NCBI GenBank assembly: GCA_019426215.1
Contig: CM033392.1
Location: 35,508,814 to 35,572,813 of the forward strand
Origin: Buddleja alternifolia
Lineage: Eukaryota > Streptophyta > Magnoliopsida > Lamiales > Scrophulariaceae
Length of the DNA stretch: 64,000 bases
Direction of reading: 5' to 3'
Of this stretch, positions 10,301 to 22,421 are shown piece after piece (the first letter of the stretch is position 1; the number at the start of each line of letters is the position of its first letter). The notes below the pieces were generated by a model, which saw nothing but the letters and a program-made list of their open reading frames with translations, did not search any database and was not told the origin of the DNA. The position numbers and the translations under genes were made by a program.

Positions 10301-13300
10301 ATGGCATTTGCTAAAGTTCCTAAATTGAATCAATCAAACTATGACATATGGAAAGTTAAAGCATTTACATATCTATATTCATGTGATGATGACATGTCCT
10401 ATATTATTTCAGATGGACCTATTCACATATACAAGGTTATCACTAGAGCGCCTGGAGCCACAAAAGAAACTCCGGATGGCTATGTGGAAAAGCCAAAACA
10501 GGAATGGTCTCCGGATGAGCATCGAAGAGCGAAGTTGGACAATGTTGGTCGTAACGATCTATATACGGCTATTGGTGATAATGAAAACTTATTCAATAAG
10601 ATCAAATCTTGTAATACTACCAAGGAGATATGGGATAAGTTGGCTACTATTTGTGGTGGTTCAACATAGATTAAGGAGAACAAGCTTTCCATTGCTAAGG
10701 AAAGGTTTAACGGTTTTAAGATGTTGCCCATTGAGACTTTCGAGCAATTGGACATAAGATATACAGCTCTTGTTATAGAGTTAACATCTTTGGGTATGGG
10801 TTTACATAACAGAGAAATGGTGATTAAGATTTTCAGAAGTCTACCTAATTGATTTTTTATAAAGACAACAACAATGAGGGAATCTAACAATTTGGATCGT
10901 TTAAGTCCATAAGACACATTTTCAGAGCTCAAAGCATTTGAGTTTGAGTTGAATTCAGCCAGTGATGTTGTGAGCAGTCTGGTAATTGAGACTGGAGCAC
11001 TCATGGCTTCAATCAAGGGTAAATCGGGTAACAAGGGAAAGGTTTCAGATATCAGTGAAGATGAGGAACTAGCGCTTCTGAATAGATTCAAAAAGTTCTT
11101 AAAATATGAAAAGAAAGGAAATAGTCTTAAGTATCAAGGACAGAGTTCGTATCAAGCGGCTGTTCCAGTGCAACAACAGTATCAAGCGCCTTAAAATTCT
11201 GCACCTTCTCCTTCAGCGCCGATTCAGTACCAAACGTCTGTTAGAGTATATGCCCTCGAATGCCATAAAGAGGATAAATTTATAGGGCATAAACATTGTA
11301 ACTAAACTATGGTTTTTCTATTAATATAAGGCAGTTGATTGTTGTTTTCTTATAGGCATTTATAAGGTGTGAATAAACAACGTAAAGTTCTTGATGACAA
11401 GGTGAACCTTCTACCTCCTATGGGATAGGAGGAAAGGCTTTAGAATGGTTTGACCCTTGACATCTAAAACGGTTCGCAAGTCTAAGAAATATTGATTGGG
11501 CATCAATAGTGAATAAAGACTTGTATGATGTAAGTTTCGACAGAGAAAGTGTCAGTTGTACACTATGGAAATGGTAGTGGGAACTTATATCATAGACGTG
11601 TCAGTTGGACTGATATGTTCGAACACGGCTCGCATCAGTTCATCACATGGGTATTCACTCATTGACAGTCAATGATTAAACTGATAAGTAGTGATAGGTA
11701 CGTGTGAACCTCTGACCTGAGAAATCGAGTTGAAGATGTACTTGTGACATCAAGTCTGTCATTAGAGTAGTTAGATTCAAATCACCTATTGGTGGAATTG
11801 ACCTTGAAGTGCGACTTGATGGGCAAGTAGCATTGTTAACTGATTTGCAATATGTAATTTATTCTCTCATAAGTGAATGAGTAAAATATCATATGCGATC
11901 ATGAATAAGTGAGGATGAAAGTCTTTGGCCAAAGCATTTAAATACCTCGACTTATTATGAGCTTAGGCATATGGTCAAGTTATATGAGTTTGACTTTAAA
12001 CCATGACTCTTAGTTGACTGAGATATAGGAATAAAAGGTTTATACACGTACGGTATTCACGTTGTAAAGGTTTGGAATGATCCTATTCATTCGTTCTCAA
12101 TTGGGTTACCGTGTAAGCCACGAGACTGGCTAGGTGTCACTCACACCCCTTTGGATTCCTCCCAATTGCCTTTTGAGACGAACCTAAAGAGTCGCGCTTA
12201 AAGGAAGTGCAAAAGGAAAAACATGGGGAAAAAACTTGAGAGAAATTCATGGCATTGGATGCTGTAATTAATTAATTAATTATTGGATCATTTAATTAAT
12301 TAATTAAATTAATGAGTTAATTAATTGCTTGGAGAAATTGAATTATAAATTAATTAGGAATTGAATTAATTGGATTATCAATTTATTTATTGGATAAATA
12401 AATTATCCGATTAATTAATTAGCAAGCAAGACGAAAGCCCAAAGGCTTCCGAGCCTACTAAGGGGCGGCCAAATAGACGCCCAAATAGGGCTCTTGCATG
12501 CTAGTGTTATTGTTTCATAATGATACAAATATATCACAAGGTGAAAAATAACAAAAGGCAACTTACATAACTTTCTCTCCAAGAAAAAATCTCCCACCTC
12601 TCTCTCTCTCTCTCTCTCTAGCCGTCTTTGACAAGGAAGAAAAGAGGAGTTTTTCGTTTTTGATTCCGGCGTGACAAATTAGAGACGTTGGCAGATTCAG
12701 TGTTAGAGAAAAGGATCACGTTCAGAAATCAACATACGCGAGAACGGTAATTTTCTATACACAATTAAACACGAGGATTAGAGATGATTCGGGCTTTGGG
12801 AACTAAATTTACTTTCCGCTGCGTTTTATTCGTATAATTCCCAACATCGTCTACTCAATAGAATCTTTCAGCGCCTGTGGTCTCAAAACCACAAAATGAA
12901 AGGTTAACAAATGAACAAAAGATGAAAAGTTATCATTGTTATAATTGGAGGAAACCAGGGCACTATAGGTAAATCTCCCTTATCCAAACGTATCTAAGCC
13001 TTCAAGGCAGGATTACTTGGATAGAAACCAATTCAGGAGCAACCTTTGCCAACAAGGTTTGCTAGCGGAGTCAAAACAAGTGTCCGCACCTGAAGGTTTG
13101 GAATCTTAAGAGGAGAGTAGTGATGATGATGAGACAGTGGTGACTCAGCGCTTATTTGTCTCATGGCTAGAGATGATGAAGCGTCCCCTGAGGTAAACAC
13201 TGAATTATCTCATCCTCTTACTTATAATGAATTGCTTGACAAAGTAAATAAATACTCTAAAGATTGTCAAGATGCCGCCAAGTTATATCAAAATCACTTC

Positions 13301-14150
13301 AATATCATTTCATCGCTCAAAAGTGATAATGTGACGCTCAAGGAAGAGTTGCAAGTTCAATAATAATGCATTGAGAAGAACAAATCACTTGAGAGTGAGA
13401 TAACCAACTTGAAAAGTGATCTTGATATAATAGTTGCGAAAGAAGCTGAGCTGATTGCTAGACTTGCTAAATCAGAAAAGCTCGTCTCATCATTGTCTAA
13501 AACGTCAAGAAAGCTAGACAATGTGACTAAGGTAACATGTCTATTTGGTGAGAAGACAGGTTTAGGATGCAATAAATTCGATAAACAACCAAACTAATCT
13601 AATGTTACAGTGAACAACAAAGGAAAGGGTGTTTTCTTTGTTAAGAAAGGTTCAAAAAGTCGAACACCTGTTGAACCAAGCGACAATGGTACGAGGCCAA
13701 ATGAGAAAGTCAAAAATGAGAAAGCAAAAGCAAATGACTCACAAAGACAGGTTCATCCAAACGCTCAAAAGGCTAAGGATAAACCTAGCCACTGTGAATC
13801 AAGCGCTAAGCGTCCAACACCAAAAGTGCAATCCAAGCCAACGCCAAGGAAATATCAGGGTCAATATCCACAACGGTCTAGATCATATTATCGTTACTAT
13901 GATGATTATAATTATGACTATGATTATGATTGCTATTACAATCGAGGATATTATTATACACCCAAAAAGTACACACAACACAAGGTGAACAAAATGCACA
14001 CACAACACAATGTGAAACCCAAGAAGGCCAGTATTCCCACTATGAAGACTAAGCAAATATGGGTTTGTAAAGTTCTAGTTCAAACTAACAATGCTACTAA
14101 TTTTAAAGGACCTAAGCAACAATGTGTACCTAAACAGAAATAGAACTTCC
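10301..14150 (+). pseudogene. Element A Gag, broken by a solo LTR
   Basis: Gag builds the particle. An ATG at 10301 follows the leader. The N-terminal part matches the Gag of element B block by block (NYDIWKVKAF; LDNVGRNDLY; KEIWDKLA), the plant copia UBN2/DUF4219-type Gag. Stops occur at 10669 (TAG where B has CAG) and 10851, with frameshifts elsewhere. The solo LTR 11239-12846 interrupts the Gln/Pro/Ala-rich linker. Beyond it are a degraded zinc knuckle (about 12928-12965, one Cys changed to Trp), a coiled-coil-like segment (13163-13590) and a basic tail with a Tyr/Asp-rich tract at about 13880-13965. Confidence 0.8.
11239..12846 (+). mobile_element. Solo copia LTR (E family), sense orientation
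   Basis: It starts TGTTAGAGTATATGCCC and ends TATAATTCCCAACA. Flanks are acgtc (11234-11238) and tcgtc (12847-12851), a 5-bp duplication with one mismatch. It is 1608 bp, against 1604 bp for the E LTR at 55117-56720. A (CT)n tract lies at about 12597-12618. No internal sequence remains, so it is a solo LTR. The A Gag sequence on both sides aligns with the uninterrupted Gag of B near 17090-17120. Confidence 0.9.
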
Positions 14151-14163
14151 CTTTTGATTGCAG

Positions 14164-14548
14164 GTACCTAAAGCTAGAGCTGATACATCTGTTTGGTACA
14201 TCGATAGTGGGTCGTCAAGGCACATGACAGGCTCCAAGGATCTCTTGATCAACTATTGAGTTGCCAATGGTCCTCAGGTTGTATTTCGTGACAACTCCAA
14301 AGGTAAAACCAAAGGTATAGGTACTGTGCATAGGGGGAACATCATGATAAGTGATGTTTATTATGTTGATGGTCTTAAGCATAATCTATTAAGCATAAGT
14401 CAATTTTGTGATAAAGGCTTTGAAGTGAAATTCTCAAGCGACTGTTGCTATATAAACGACGCTACCTAAGACTAAATCTACTAAATGGAAAGGTAAAAGA
14501 ACAAACAATGTGTATCTAGTAGATTGGGGCTCAACAATTGATAACATC
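14164..14548 (+). pseudogene. Element A protease region, cut by element B
   Basis: The retropepsin motif WYIDSGSSRHMTG is at about 14194-14232. The protein then follows the copy in B, with a stop at about 14260 and a frameshift near 14462. At 14548 the LTR of element B begins, and the protein continues at 39354. Confidence 0.82.
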
Positions 14549-16044
14549 TGTTAGGCAATTTCATGTTAGATGTTTTGATGATGACAAGATAAGATTTTAT
14601 GTTAGACCCCAAAAGAATGTAAGTTTATATTTTCATAGAACAATTGTATAAGCGTTTGAAAGTTTGTAATATTGCTAGGCTTGTAATTTTTATCTTTGTA
14701 GATTTTAGACTAAGTATTGGATACCAAGTCGCTAGTAGAATTCTAAGTGAGTCTATTAGAGATGAAGTTGAAGTTCAGCGTCTGAAGTCAAGCAAAGATG
14801 AAGATTTTGTCTTGAGCGACTGCCAATCGCTATGGACTCTTTTAGGATGCATGAATCAAGCGATCAAAGCACTCAAGCGATCAAGAAGATCAGATTCACC
14901 TAAAATAAATTTCGAAGTCACCAAGGACTTAAATGCAATCATTTAACGGGTATTTATTTCCAACGCAAAATAAATTCAAATGCATTAAATGCTTGATAAG
15001 AGCGTTAAATGTGATAAGGACAGATTGTATACGGAGCAAGCTACCTACTGGCTTAGACTGTCAGAGTTTTAGAGTTCAAACCTGCCACATCAAATCAGTG
15101 CAGCGGGATTTCAGGAATGTCAGAGCAAAGGCATGACTCACTCGCTCGTGAGAGGCACACACCTACATGTGTCCAATGGACAAATCCCAAGAAAATGCCT
15201 ATAAATACCTTACCTCAGCAAACTCTAAAAAGAGACGTACATACACAAGAAAGTCAAAAGTTTGCTAAAATACTTTCTCAATAAAAGCTTAGAAACTCCA
15301 TAGCCAAAATTCTTCCAAGGTTTTTACATACATTCCAGACAGTCATAGATATCTCAAACATCTTCAAAGAAGAACCATGCACTATTATTGAAATATTCTA
15401 AGTTGTTTGAACTTCCTAAAATCAAACAAACTCGTGATCAAATCCTCAACCTCATCTATTTGTGTGAAGAAGTTTTTGACTTTACAAGTAGTATTTTTGA
15501 GTGAGAGAAGTTTGTTGGTGAAGATCTTCATTGGTGCTAAAGTCTGTGTGATCAAGGAACCCAAGATCATCATCCCCACGTCTATTTTGTAGAAGCCTCT
15601 GTGTGATCCTTCGATAATCAATTTAGTGGAATTCCTTCAAGTGTTCAAGGAGAAAAAGGACATAGTTGGGATTACACCACCCAACGAACCTTACAAATTC
15701 TTGTGTTATTTACTATCTTATTGTTTTACTTTATATTCTATCACTTATTCTAAAAAAGACAAGTAAAACGATTAAGCAACTATTTGACCAAAACGAACGC
15801 TAAAGCTTTAAAATAATTTCCGTTGTGTTAACCCTGATTAAGCAATCTAAGCTTTACCCTATTTTGGTAAATTACTAAAATCACTAAATCTAAGTTATCT
15901 TTATTGTAGCGCCTTACCTAGCGCTCAGCTCTCTAAGCGTTCAAATCTTTAAAAAGTGATACGAAATTTTTGAAGTCGAAAAAGACTTCAGGGTCTATTC
16001 AACCCCCCCTTCTAGACCCTTTCGTATGCCACTTGGGACCATCA
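14549..16044 (+). repeat. Element B 5' LTR
   Basis: 1496 bp, from TGTTAGGCAATTTC to GGGACCATCA. It is related to the A LTR (same start, same C-run and TTCTAGACC block near the end, same ATGCCACTTGGG) but is clearly a separate subfamily. Roughly half its CpG sites lie in AGCG or CGCT. Confidence 0.9.
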
Positions 16045-16045
16045 G

Positions 16046-16057
16046 TGGTATCAGAGC
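16046..16057 (+). other. Element B primer-binding site (tRNA-iMet)
   Basis: TGGTATCAGAGC begins one base after the LTR end, complementary to the 3' end of initiator tRNA-Met. Confidence 0.92.
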
Positions 16058-16168
16058 GGTTGAAGTAGAAACCTAAGCATTTCCGAGTGGAACTGCTTGT
16101 TTAGATCTATTTTTCTAAACTTAGTCGCTTTATTTCTTTTTAAATCTCTTATCTTGGCTTTTAACCAG

Positions 16169-18378
16169 ATGCCTAAGCTGGTTGAATCAAACTATGATTC
16201 ATGGAAACTTAGAGCATTTGCATACTTATGTTCATGTGATAATGAGATATGTGATGTAATTAGAAATGGCCTCATTCAGATCATGAAATTTGTAACTCGA
16301 GCTCCTGGACCGACTGAGGCCACTCCAGATGGTTATGTCGAGAAGCCCAAGTTAGAATAGACGCCAAAAGATTGGAAAAGAGCGAATCTAGATAATGTTG
16401 GACGAAGCGCTCTATACTCAGCGTTAGGAGACAATGATGCATTGTTCAACAAGATCAAGTGATGTAAGACTTCAAAAGAGATATAGGATAAGTTGGCTAT
16501 CGTGTGCGAAGGTTCAGCACAGGTGAAGGAGAACAAGCTTTCCATAGCCATGCAAAGATTTGAGCATTTTAAAATGCAGCCCAACGAGACGCTAGAACAA
16601 TTAGATGCAAGGTTCACTTTGCTCATTACAGAGTTAGCGTCACTAGATAAGGATTTGACTAACAAGGAAATGGTCAAGAAGATATTCAGAAGTCTTCTAA
16701 GCAAGTATTTGATTAAGACGGTTTCCATGAGAGAATCACAAACATTGGAAACTCAAACTCTGGAACATGTGTTTTTAGAATTAAAAGCATTTGAGTTTGA
16801 ACTAGGAGAAGTCAGCGACACAACAACTTCTACATCAGCGACTGAATCAAAAGCCCTGATAGCTACTACTAAAATCAAGGGAAAGACAGTCAGTGAAGGG
16901 AAAGCGACAGAATCGAATGAGGAAAAGGAAATGACATTATTAGCTAAGAAATTCAAGAAATTTCTAAGATACGAAAAGAGAAACCCTAGTGGACAGACAT
17001 CATTTCAAACCCCTCCCACTGCACCAGCGCCACAGTATCAAGCGCCAGTGTATTCTGCTCCTCTGCCTTTAGCGCCTGTTCAATACAAAGCACCTCCGTC
17101 TCCAATATAGAATGTTTCAGCGCCAGTAGTTTCCAAGCAATTAACCACTAAATAGAAAATGAAAACTAATTTGTTTTACAATTGCATGAAACCAGGGTAC
17201 TACCAGGTAAATTGCCCTTACCCGAATGTATCTAAGCCCACAAGGCAAGATTATGCGGATAGAAACCAATTCAGGAGCAACCTTCACCAACAAGGTTTGC
17301 TAGCAACATCTGAACCATTCTCCGCACTTGAAGAGAATTTGGATCATCAGATGAAAGCAGTGATGATGAGCCAACAAGCGACTCAGCGTTAATTTATCTT
17401 ATGGCAAAAGATGAAGAAGCGTCTGATGACTCGCTATCTAAGGTAAACACTGAATTATTTCATCTTCTTTCTTATGATGAATTACATGACAAAGTAACTG
17501 AGTATTACAAAGATTGTCAAGATGAAGCCAAGATATATCAAAATCACTTCGATATCATTTCATCGCTCACACGGGATAAAATAAAGGTCAAGGCAGAGTT
17601 GCAAGTTCAGCAACAAAGCATTGAGAAGAATCAATTGCTTGAGAGTGAAATTACTAAATTAAAAAGTGATATTGATATAATAGTCAAGAGAGAAGCTGAA
17701 TTGATCGCTGGACTTGCCAAATCAGAACAGCTTGTCTCATCATTATCGAAAGCGTCAAGAAAGCTAGATAATGTGACAGAGGTAACCAGACTTTTTGGTG
17801 AAAAGACCGGTTTAGGGTGTGATAAATTTGGTCAAAAATAAAAAATATCTAAGGTAACGGCAGCCAACAAAGGAAAAGATGTATTCTTTGTTGAGAAGAT
17901 TTCAAACAGTCAAATGCTGAATGAATTCAGGGACAATGGTAAGAGGCCAAATGAGAAGGTCAATACCAACTCAGGCAATAAGGAGAAGACGAAAGTGAAT
18001 GATTCACATAAGAAGGTTCATCTAAGTGCTCAAAAAGCTAAGGATAAACCATCTACAAGTGAATCAAACGCTAAGCGTCAATCGCCAAAAGCGACTCCCA
18101 AGCCAGTGTCAAAGAAATACCAGCGTCAATATCCTCAAAGATCTAGATCATATTCTCCATACTATGATGATTATGATTATGATTATGACTATGATTACTA
18201 TTATAATCGAGGGTATTACTATAAACCTAAAAAGCACACACAACACAAACCGAAACCTAAGAAGGCCAATCTTCCCATAATGAAGACAAGGCAAATATGA
18301 GTTCTGAAAGTTTTAATTCAAACTAAAGTCACTAACATTGAAGGACCAAAAACAACATGGGTACCTAAGAAGAATTAG
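16169..18378 (+). pseudogene. Element B Gag
   Basis: The first sensible ATG is at 16169 (MPKLVESNYDSWK). The UBN2-type capsid region follows to about 16800, with TAG stops near 16358 and 16460 and a TAG at about 16484. A Pro/Gln/Ala-rich linker (17000-17110) leads to a zinc knuckle at about 17172-17210. There the first Cys is Phe and the His is Tyr, so it should not bind zinc. A coiled-coil-like segment (17401-17841) and a Lys/Ser-rich tail follow, then a Tyr/Asp-rich tract at about 18140-18228. The protein is long for a copia Gag, as in Sireviruses. Confidence 0.82.
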
Positions 18379-18391
18379 AACTGTCCTTTAA

Positions 18392-19976
18392 ATGCAGGTA
18401 CCTAGAGCCAACACCGATACTTCAGTTTGGTACATTGATAGTGGGTCATCAAGGCACATGACTGGCTCAAAAGATCTCTTGGTCAACTATCGTACAACCA
18501 ACGGTCCTCAAGTTATATTCGGTGATAACTCCAAAGGTATAGGTATCATGCATAGGGGGAACATCAGGATTAATGATGTATATTATGTTGAGGGTCTTAA
18601 GCATAATTTATTAAGCATTAATCAATTTTGTGATAAAGGATTTGAAATCAAATTCTCAAGCGACTGTTGCTATGTTAACGATGCTAAGACCAAGTCTACT
18701 AAATTAAGAGGAAAAAGAACAAACAATGTGTATTTAGTAGATTGGGATTCAACAATAGGTAACAACCCCACATGCTTTGTTGCTAAAAGTCAAAATGAAT
18801 TGGGTTGGTTATGGCATAGAAAAATGAATTGGGTTGGTTAATATCACTAAATCTAGTAGAGGAATTACCTAAGGGTTCTTTTCAGAAAAATCGCTTATGT
18901 AATGCATGTCAAATGGGTAAACAAGTCAAATCATCTTTTAAGAAGAAACCATGCCTATCTACTTCTAGAATTCTTGAACTGTTGCATTTAGATTTGTTTG
19001 GTGCTATTCAAATCATGCGTGTTAGTGGTAAAAAGTATTCGCTAGTAATAGTTGATGATTTTTCTCGCTATACACGGGTAGAATTTCTAGCAACCAAAGA
19101 TAAAACTAGTGTCAAGCTCACAACGCTAATTCGTCAATTACAAACCTCAAAAGATTTAAAGGTGACGAGAATTAGAAGTGATAGATGAACTGAATTTACT
19201 AACCAATTTGTTGAGAAGTTTTGCATAGATTTTGGAATACTTCATGAGTATTCTGCGCCTAGAACACCTCAACATAATGGAGTTTCCGAACGACGGAACA
19301 GAACACTTAAAGAAACCACTAGGACGATGTTAGCAGAGTCCAAGCTGCTTCAAAGGTTTTGGTCCGAAGCTATCAATACCGCTGGCTACACTCAGAACCG
19401 ATTTATGATCAACAAGCAACATGAGAAGACTCCATATGAGTTGTGGAACGGACGTAAGCCTAATGTTTCATATTTTCATGTATTTGGTTCAAAATGTTTC
19501 ATTCATAACAATGGATCCCAAAGTCTAAAGACATTTGATCCTAAAGTGGATGAGGGAATCTTTCTAGGCTATTCCAAGAATGGAAAGAATTTTTGCATCC
19601 TAAATAAGATCAAATCGAAGGTTGAAGAATCCATTCATGTTGTGTTTGATGATGCCAACCAAGAACCGAGTAAGGTTAATCCTGATGATGTAGGAATTAA
19701 AGATCTTTTCCAACAAGCGTCACAAATCAATCTTGGTGATGATAGTGATGATGATGAGGATGATGAGATCTTTGTGTCTAATCCTAAGGTTACTAATGAT
19801 GATATTGTCATAATCGCTGATGAACATGAAGAGAAGGATCATCAAGAGCAAATTGGAACTATGAATGATGTAGCGACCGCGCAAGATACAAATGAGAGTC
19901 AAGTGATTGATAATCAAGAGTCTCTTAACCCGTTCCAACCAGATCGTAGATGGCTTAAGATCATCCACCATAGCTA
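18392..19976 (+). pseudogene. Element B protease and integrase
   Basis: WYIDSGSSRHMTG (about 18428-18466) is the retropepsin active site. The integrase zinc domain begins at LWHRKMN (about 18808) but is damaged by a local duplication, while CNACQMGKQVKS (about 18900) keeps the CXXC part. The catalytic core shows D in LHLDLFG (about 18985), D in IRSDR at about 19176 (followed by a TGA at 19186) and E in PQHNGVSERRNR (about 19270-19305). A variable acidic tail (DDSDDDEDDE, about 19736) leads to RT. A frameshift at about 18830 and the TGA make it non-functional. Confidence 0.85.
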
Positions 19977-20324
19977 GTTATTGGAGATATTGAAGCACCT
20001 GTTAGGACTAGGGCTGCTACAGTCAATGAGGCCATGTTCGCAAGTTTTCTATCTGAAATGGAACCAAAGAAAGTGGATGAAGCTCTCAGTTATTCAAGTT
20101 GGGTAGAAGCGATGCAGGAAGAGCTTAACCAATTTGAGAGAAATAAGGTTTGGACGCTAGTACCAAGACCAACTCACCAAGGAGTTATTGGAAATAGATG
20201 GGTTTTTAGGAACAAGATGGATGAAGATGGCATTGTTATAAGAAACAAAGCCAGATTAGTCGCTTAGGGTTATTGCCAAGAAGAGGGTATTAATTTTGAT
20301 GAGATGTATGCCCCGGTAGCCCGT
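19977..20324 (+). pseudogene. Element B reverse transcriptase, N-terminal part
   Basis: Copia-type RT begins in the frame from 20034 (EALSYSSWVEAMQEEL, then WVFRNKMDEDG). A TAG at about 20265 replaces the Gln seen in A. At 20324 the protein is cut by element F, which inserted just before the LEAIRMF block; RT resumes at 29619. Confidence 0.85.
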
Positions 20325-22261
20325 TGATAAGAGGTGTTTTTACGTGTTTTTAAGACCGTAATTCTTATGATTTGGATTCACTTATTGCTTAAATCATGTC
20401 ACATTTGCATTTAATAGGTGTGTTAAGTGAATACAGGTAATAAATGAGAATACATGAAGAAAAGGGAAGAAAAACGATGTACAAAACAAGTTCAAGCATG
20501 TTTTTCAACACCGAGGCGGTTTATACATCTCCTACCACATTCGAGCGATAATTCCGTACATTTCGAGACCGACTTAGACAAAGTTTCCTTCTACAAAGTT
20601 TTAGATGTATGTCTTAGCTTCAAATGGGATCTTGAAACATCCAAATCGAAGGTCTATAGAGATAATTGTGAAGGAAATACGATTGCTGCGCCGAACAGAG
20701 AAGTACATGTGCCAGGATACGCCCCAGCGCCCTCCTAGTCATGCCTAGGCATGGATAGTCTGAATGTTACTCCTTTTTCAGCCTAAATTCCAGCCTTATA
20801 TGATGGGTAAGAATCACGTTTGGCCATAATTCAGCACATGTGTTGAGGGGTTGTCATAAGTGTGTTTCTTGGTAGATTTACTTTATGGGCGCCAAATCAG
20901 AAACAACCTCCATGTTGAAACGTAATTTAGGTATACTTAGAGACCGAATTGGACAAAATGTCCTTCTGCAAAGTTGTAGATCTATGTGGTATCTGAACAT
21001 GGGGACTTGAATCATCCAATTTGGAGATCTGTGGAGAAGGTTATGAGGAAAATACTAAGACTGCGCTGGAAAGCAAGAAAATGGCAGCATGCATGTGTTT
21101 TGTTGAAGTTTTCACATGGTTATGCTTGGTGGAATTCTTAATGGCCGAAAGTTCAGCATTTTTTAGCTGGTTGGAATCTTAAAAGCCAAACTTTAAGCAT
21201 CACCTTAGGTGGAATTCTCATTGGGGAACTTTAATGGGAATTTTTAATGCATACTTTAGTGGAATTTTGGCTATAAAAGGAGGGGGAACCCATACTCTTC
21301 ATCATTCACTATCAATTTCAGATTCTTAGAGGAGAGGGGGGCAGCCCCTAATCTGATTTCTCCACCATTCATCACCATTCTTCATCACTTTTGGAGGGGA
21401 AAACTAGAGGAAGGAAAAGAGCTTGGGGATTGAAGGCTCAACTTCAAGATCCATCATTATTCACTTTTGAGGGAGTTTTTATAGCTTTTCATTTCAATTA
21501 TGTCTATGAACATGTGTATTAATTCATTTATGTTTTTCATATTATCCATTATGAACTAAATTCATAAGACTAGGGCCATGTAAGGCCAAATTGTGATATA
21601 TGCTTATAATAGATGATTGTTGAGGTTGTTCTTATATTGTTATGTGATGTGAATTTGTGTTTTTTCCTATCTTGCATATACTTGATCACTATATGTTAGA
21701 ATCTTATGCCTAGGTTAATATTTCGGGAGAAAATTGACTTAGGGTGCAAGAAATTCACATCATGACCCATAACTAATGAGGAATTGCCCTAGACATAGGT
21801 AAAGATTCCCGGGTGAAGTTGTTCGATTCAAATCGAGTGAACTCTAGTACGTTAATGCATGTTTAGTGGTTAGATTTCCGGATAGGAATATTTGGGAAAT
21901 CACGATCTAAGCATAGGAGTTTATACGCGAGACATCGGTTATTCTCTACCCTCGGAGTTCTCACCATAACAATATAAGCGTAATCCTTCAACTAGAATCT
22001 TTATAAGTATAATTGATCAATTTGAACCTAGCATGTGCCTTAGTCTCCCTTTATACTTTGTGTAAAATCAATTGTGTAATCTTGTTCTTATTGTATGCAT
22101 TTTACCTATAATTTACTTTAATTATATTTGTTCTTTTTTTCGTTAAAATCATAAACTAAAATTCAAGTCTCCGTGGTTCGACAATCCGGACTTTTAGTCC
22201 ACTTATTACTACACACGACTAGTGCACTTGCTATCATAGCACGTTGGCTTTTAGCGTGTCA
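20325..22261 (+). repeat. Element F 5' LTR
   Basis: It begins TGATAAGAGGTG and ends GCGTGTCA. A likely TATA box (gctataaaagg) lies at about 21270, so transcription should begin shortly downstream. A small palindromic block, atgcctaggcatgg, is at 20741-20754. The open frame 20454-20738 recurs in the other LTR and is not a gene. Confidence 0.93.
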
Positions 22262-22267
22262 AGTTTT

Positions 22268-22285
22268 TGGCGCCGTTGCCGGGGA
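22268..22285 (+). other. Element F primer-binding site (tRNA-Asp type)
   Basis: TGGCGCCGTTGCCGGGGA lies six bases after the LTR end. It fits the 3' end of plant tRNA-Asp, as used by Athila-group elements. Confidence 0.85.
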
Positions 22286-22421
22286 CTTGTTCATTTTAGT
22301 TTTTGATTTTTCGTTTAAATTTTCCTAATTCTTAGTTCTTCATTTATTTCTAACCTTTCTTTTATTTTATTATTCTAATTTTGTTTTTTTGTGTTTAATT
22401 GTTAGGTGTAATTTGTGGTGC

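Noticed and set aside
20454..20738. 94-codon frame repeated at 27806-28090
   Set aside because: Both copies lie at the same place in the two LTRs of F; no domain or plausible translation context.
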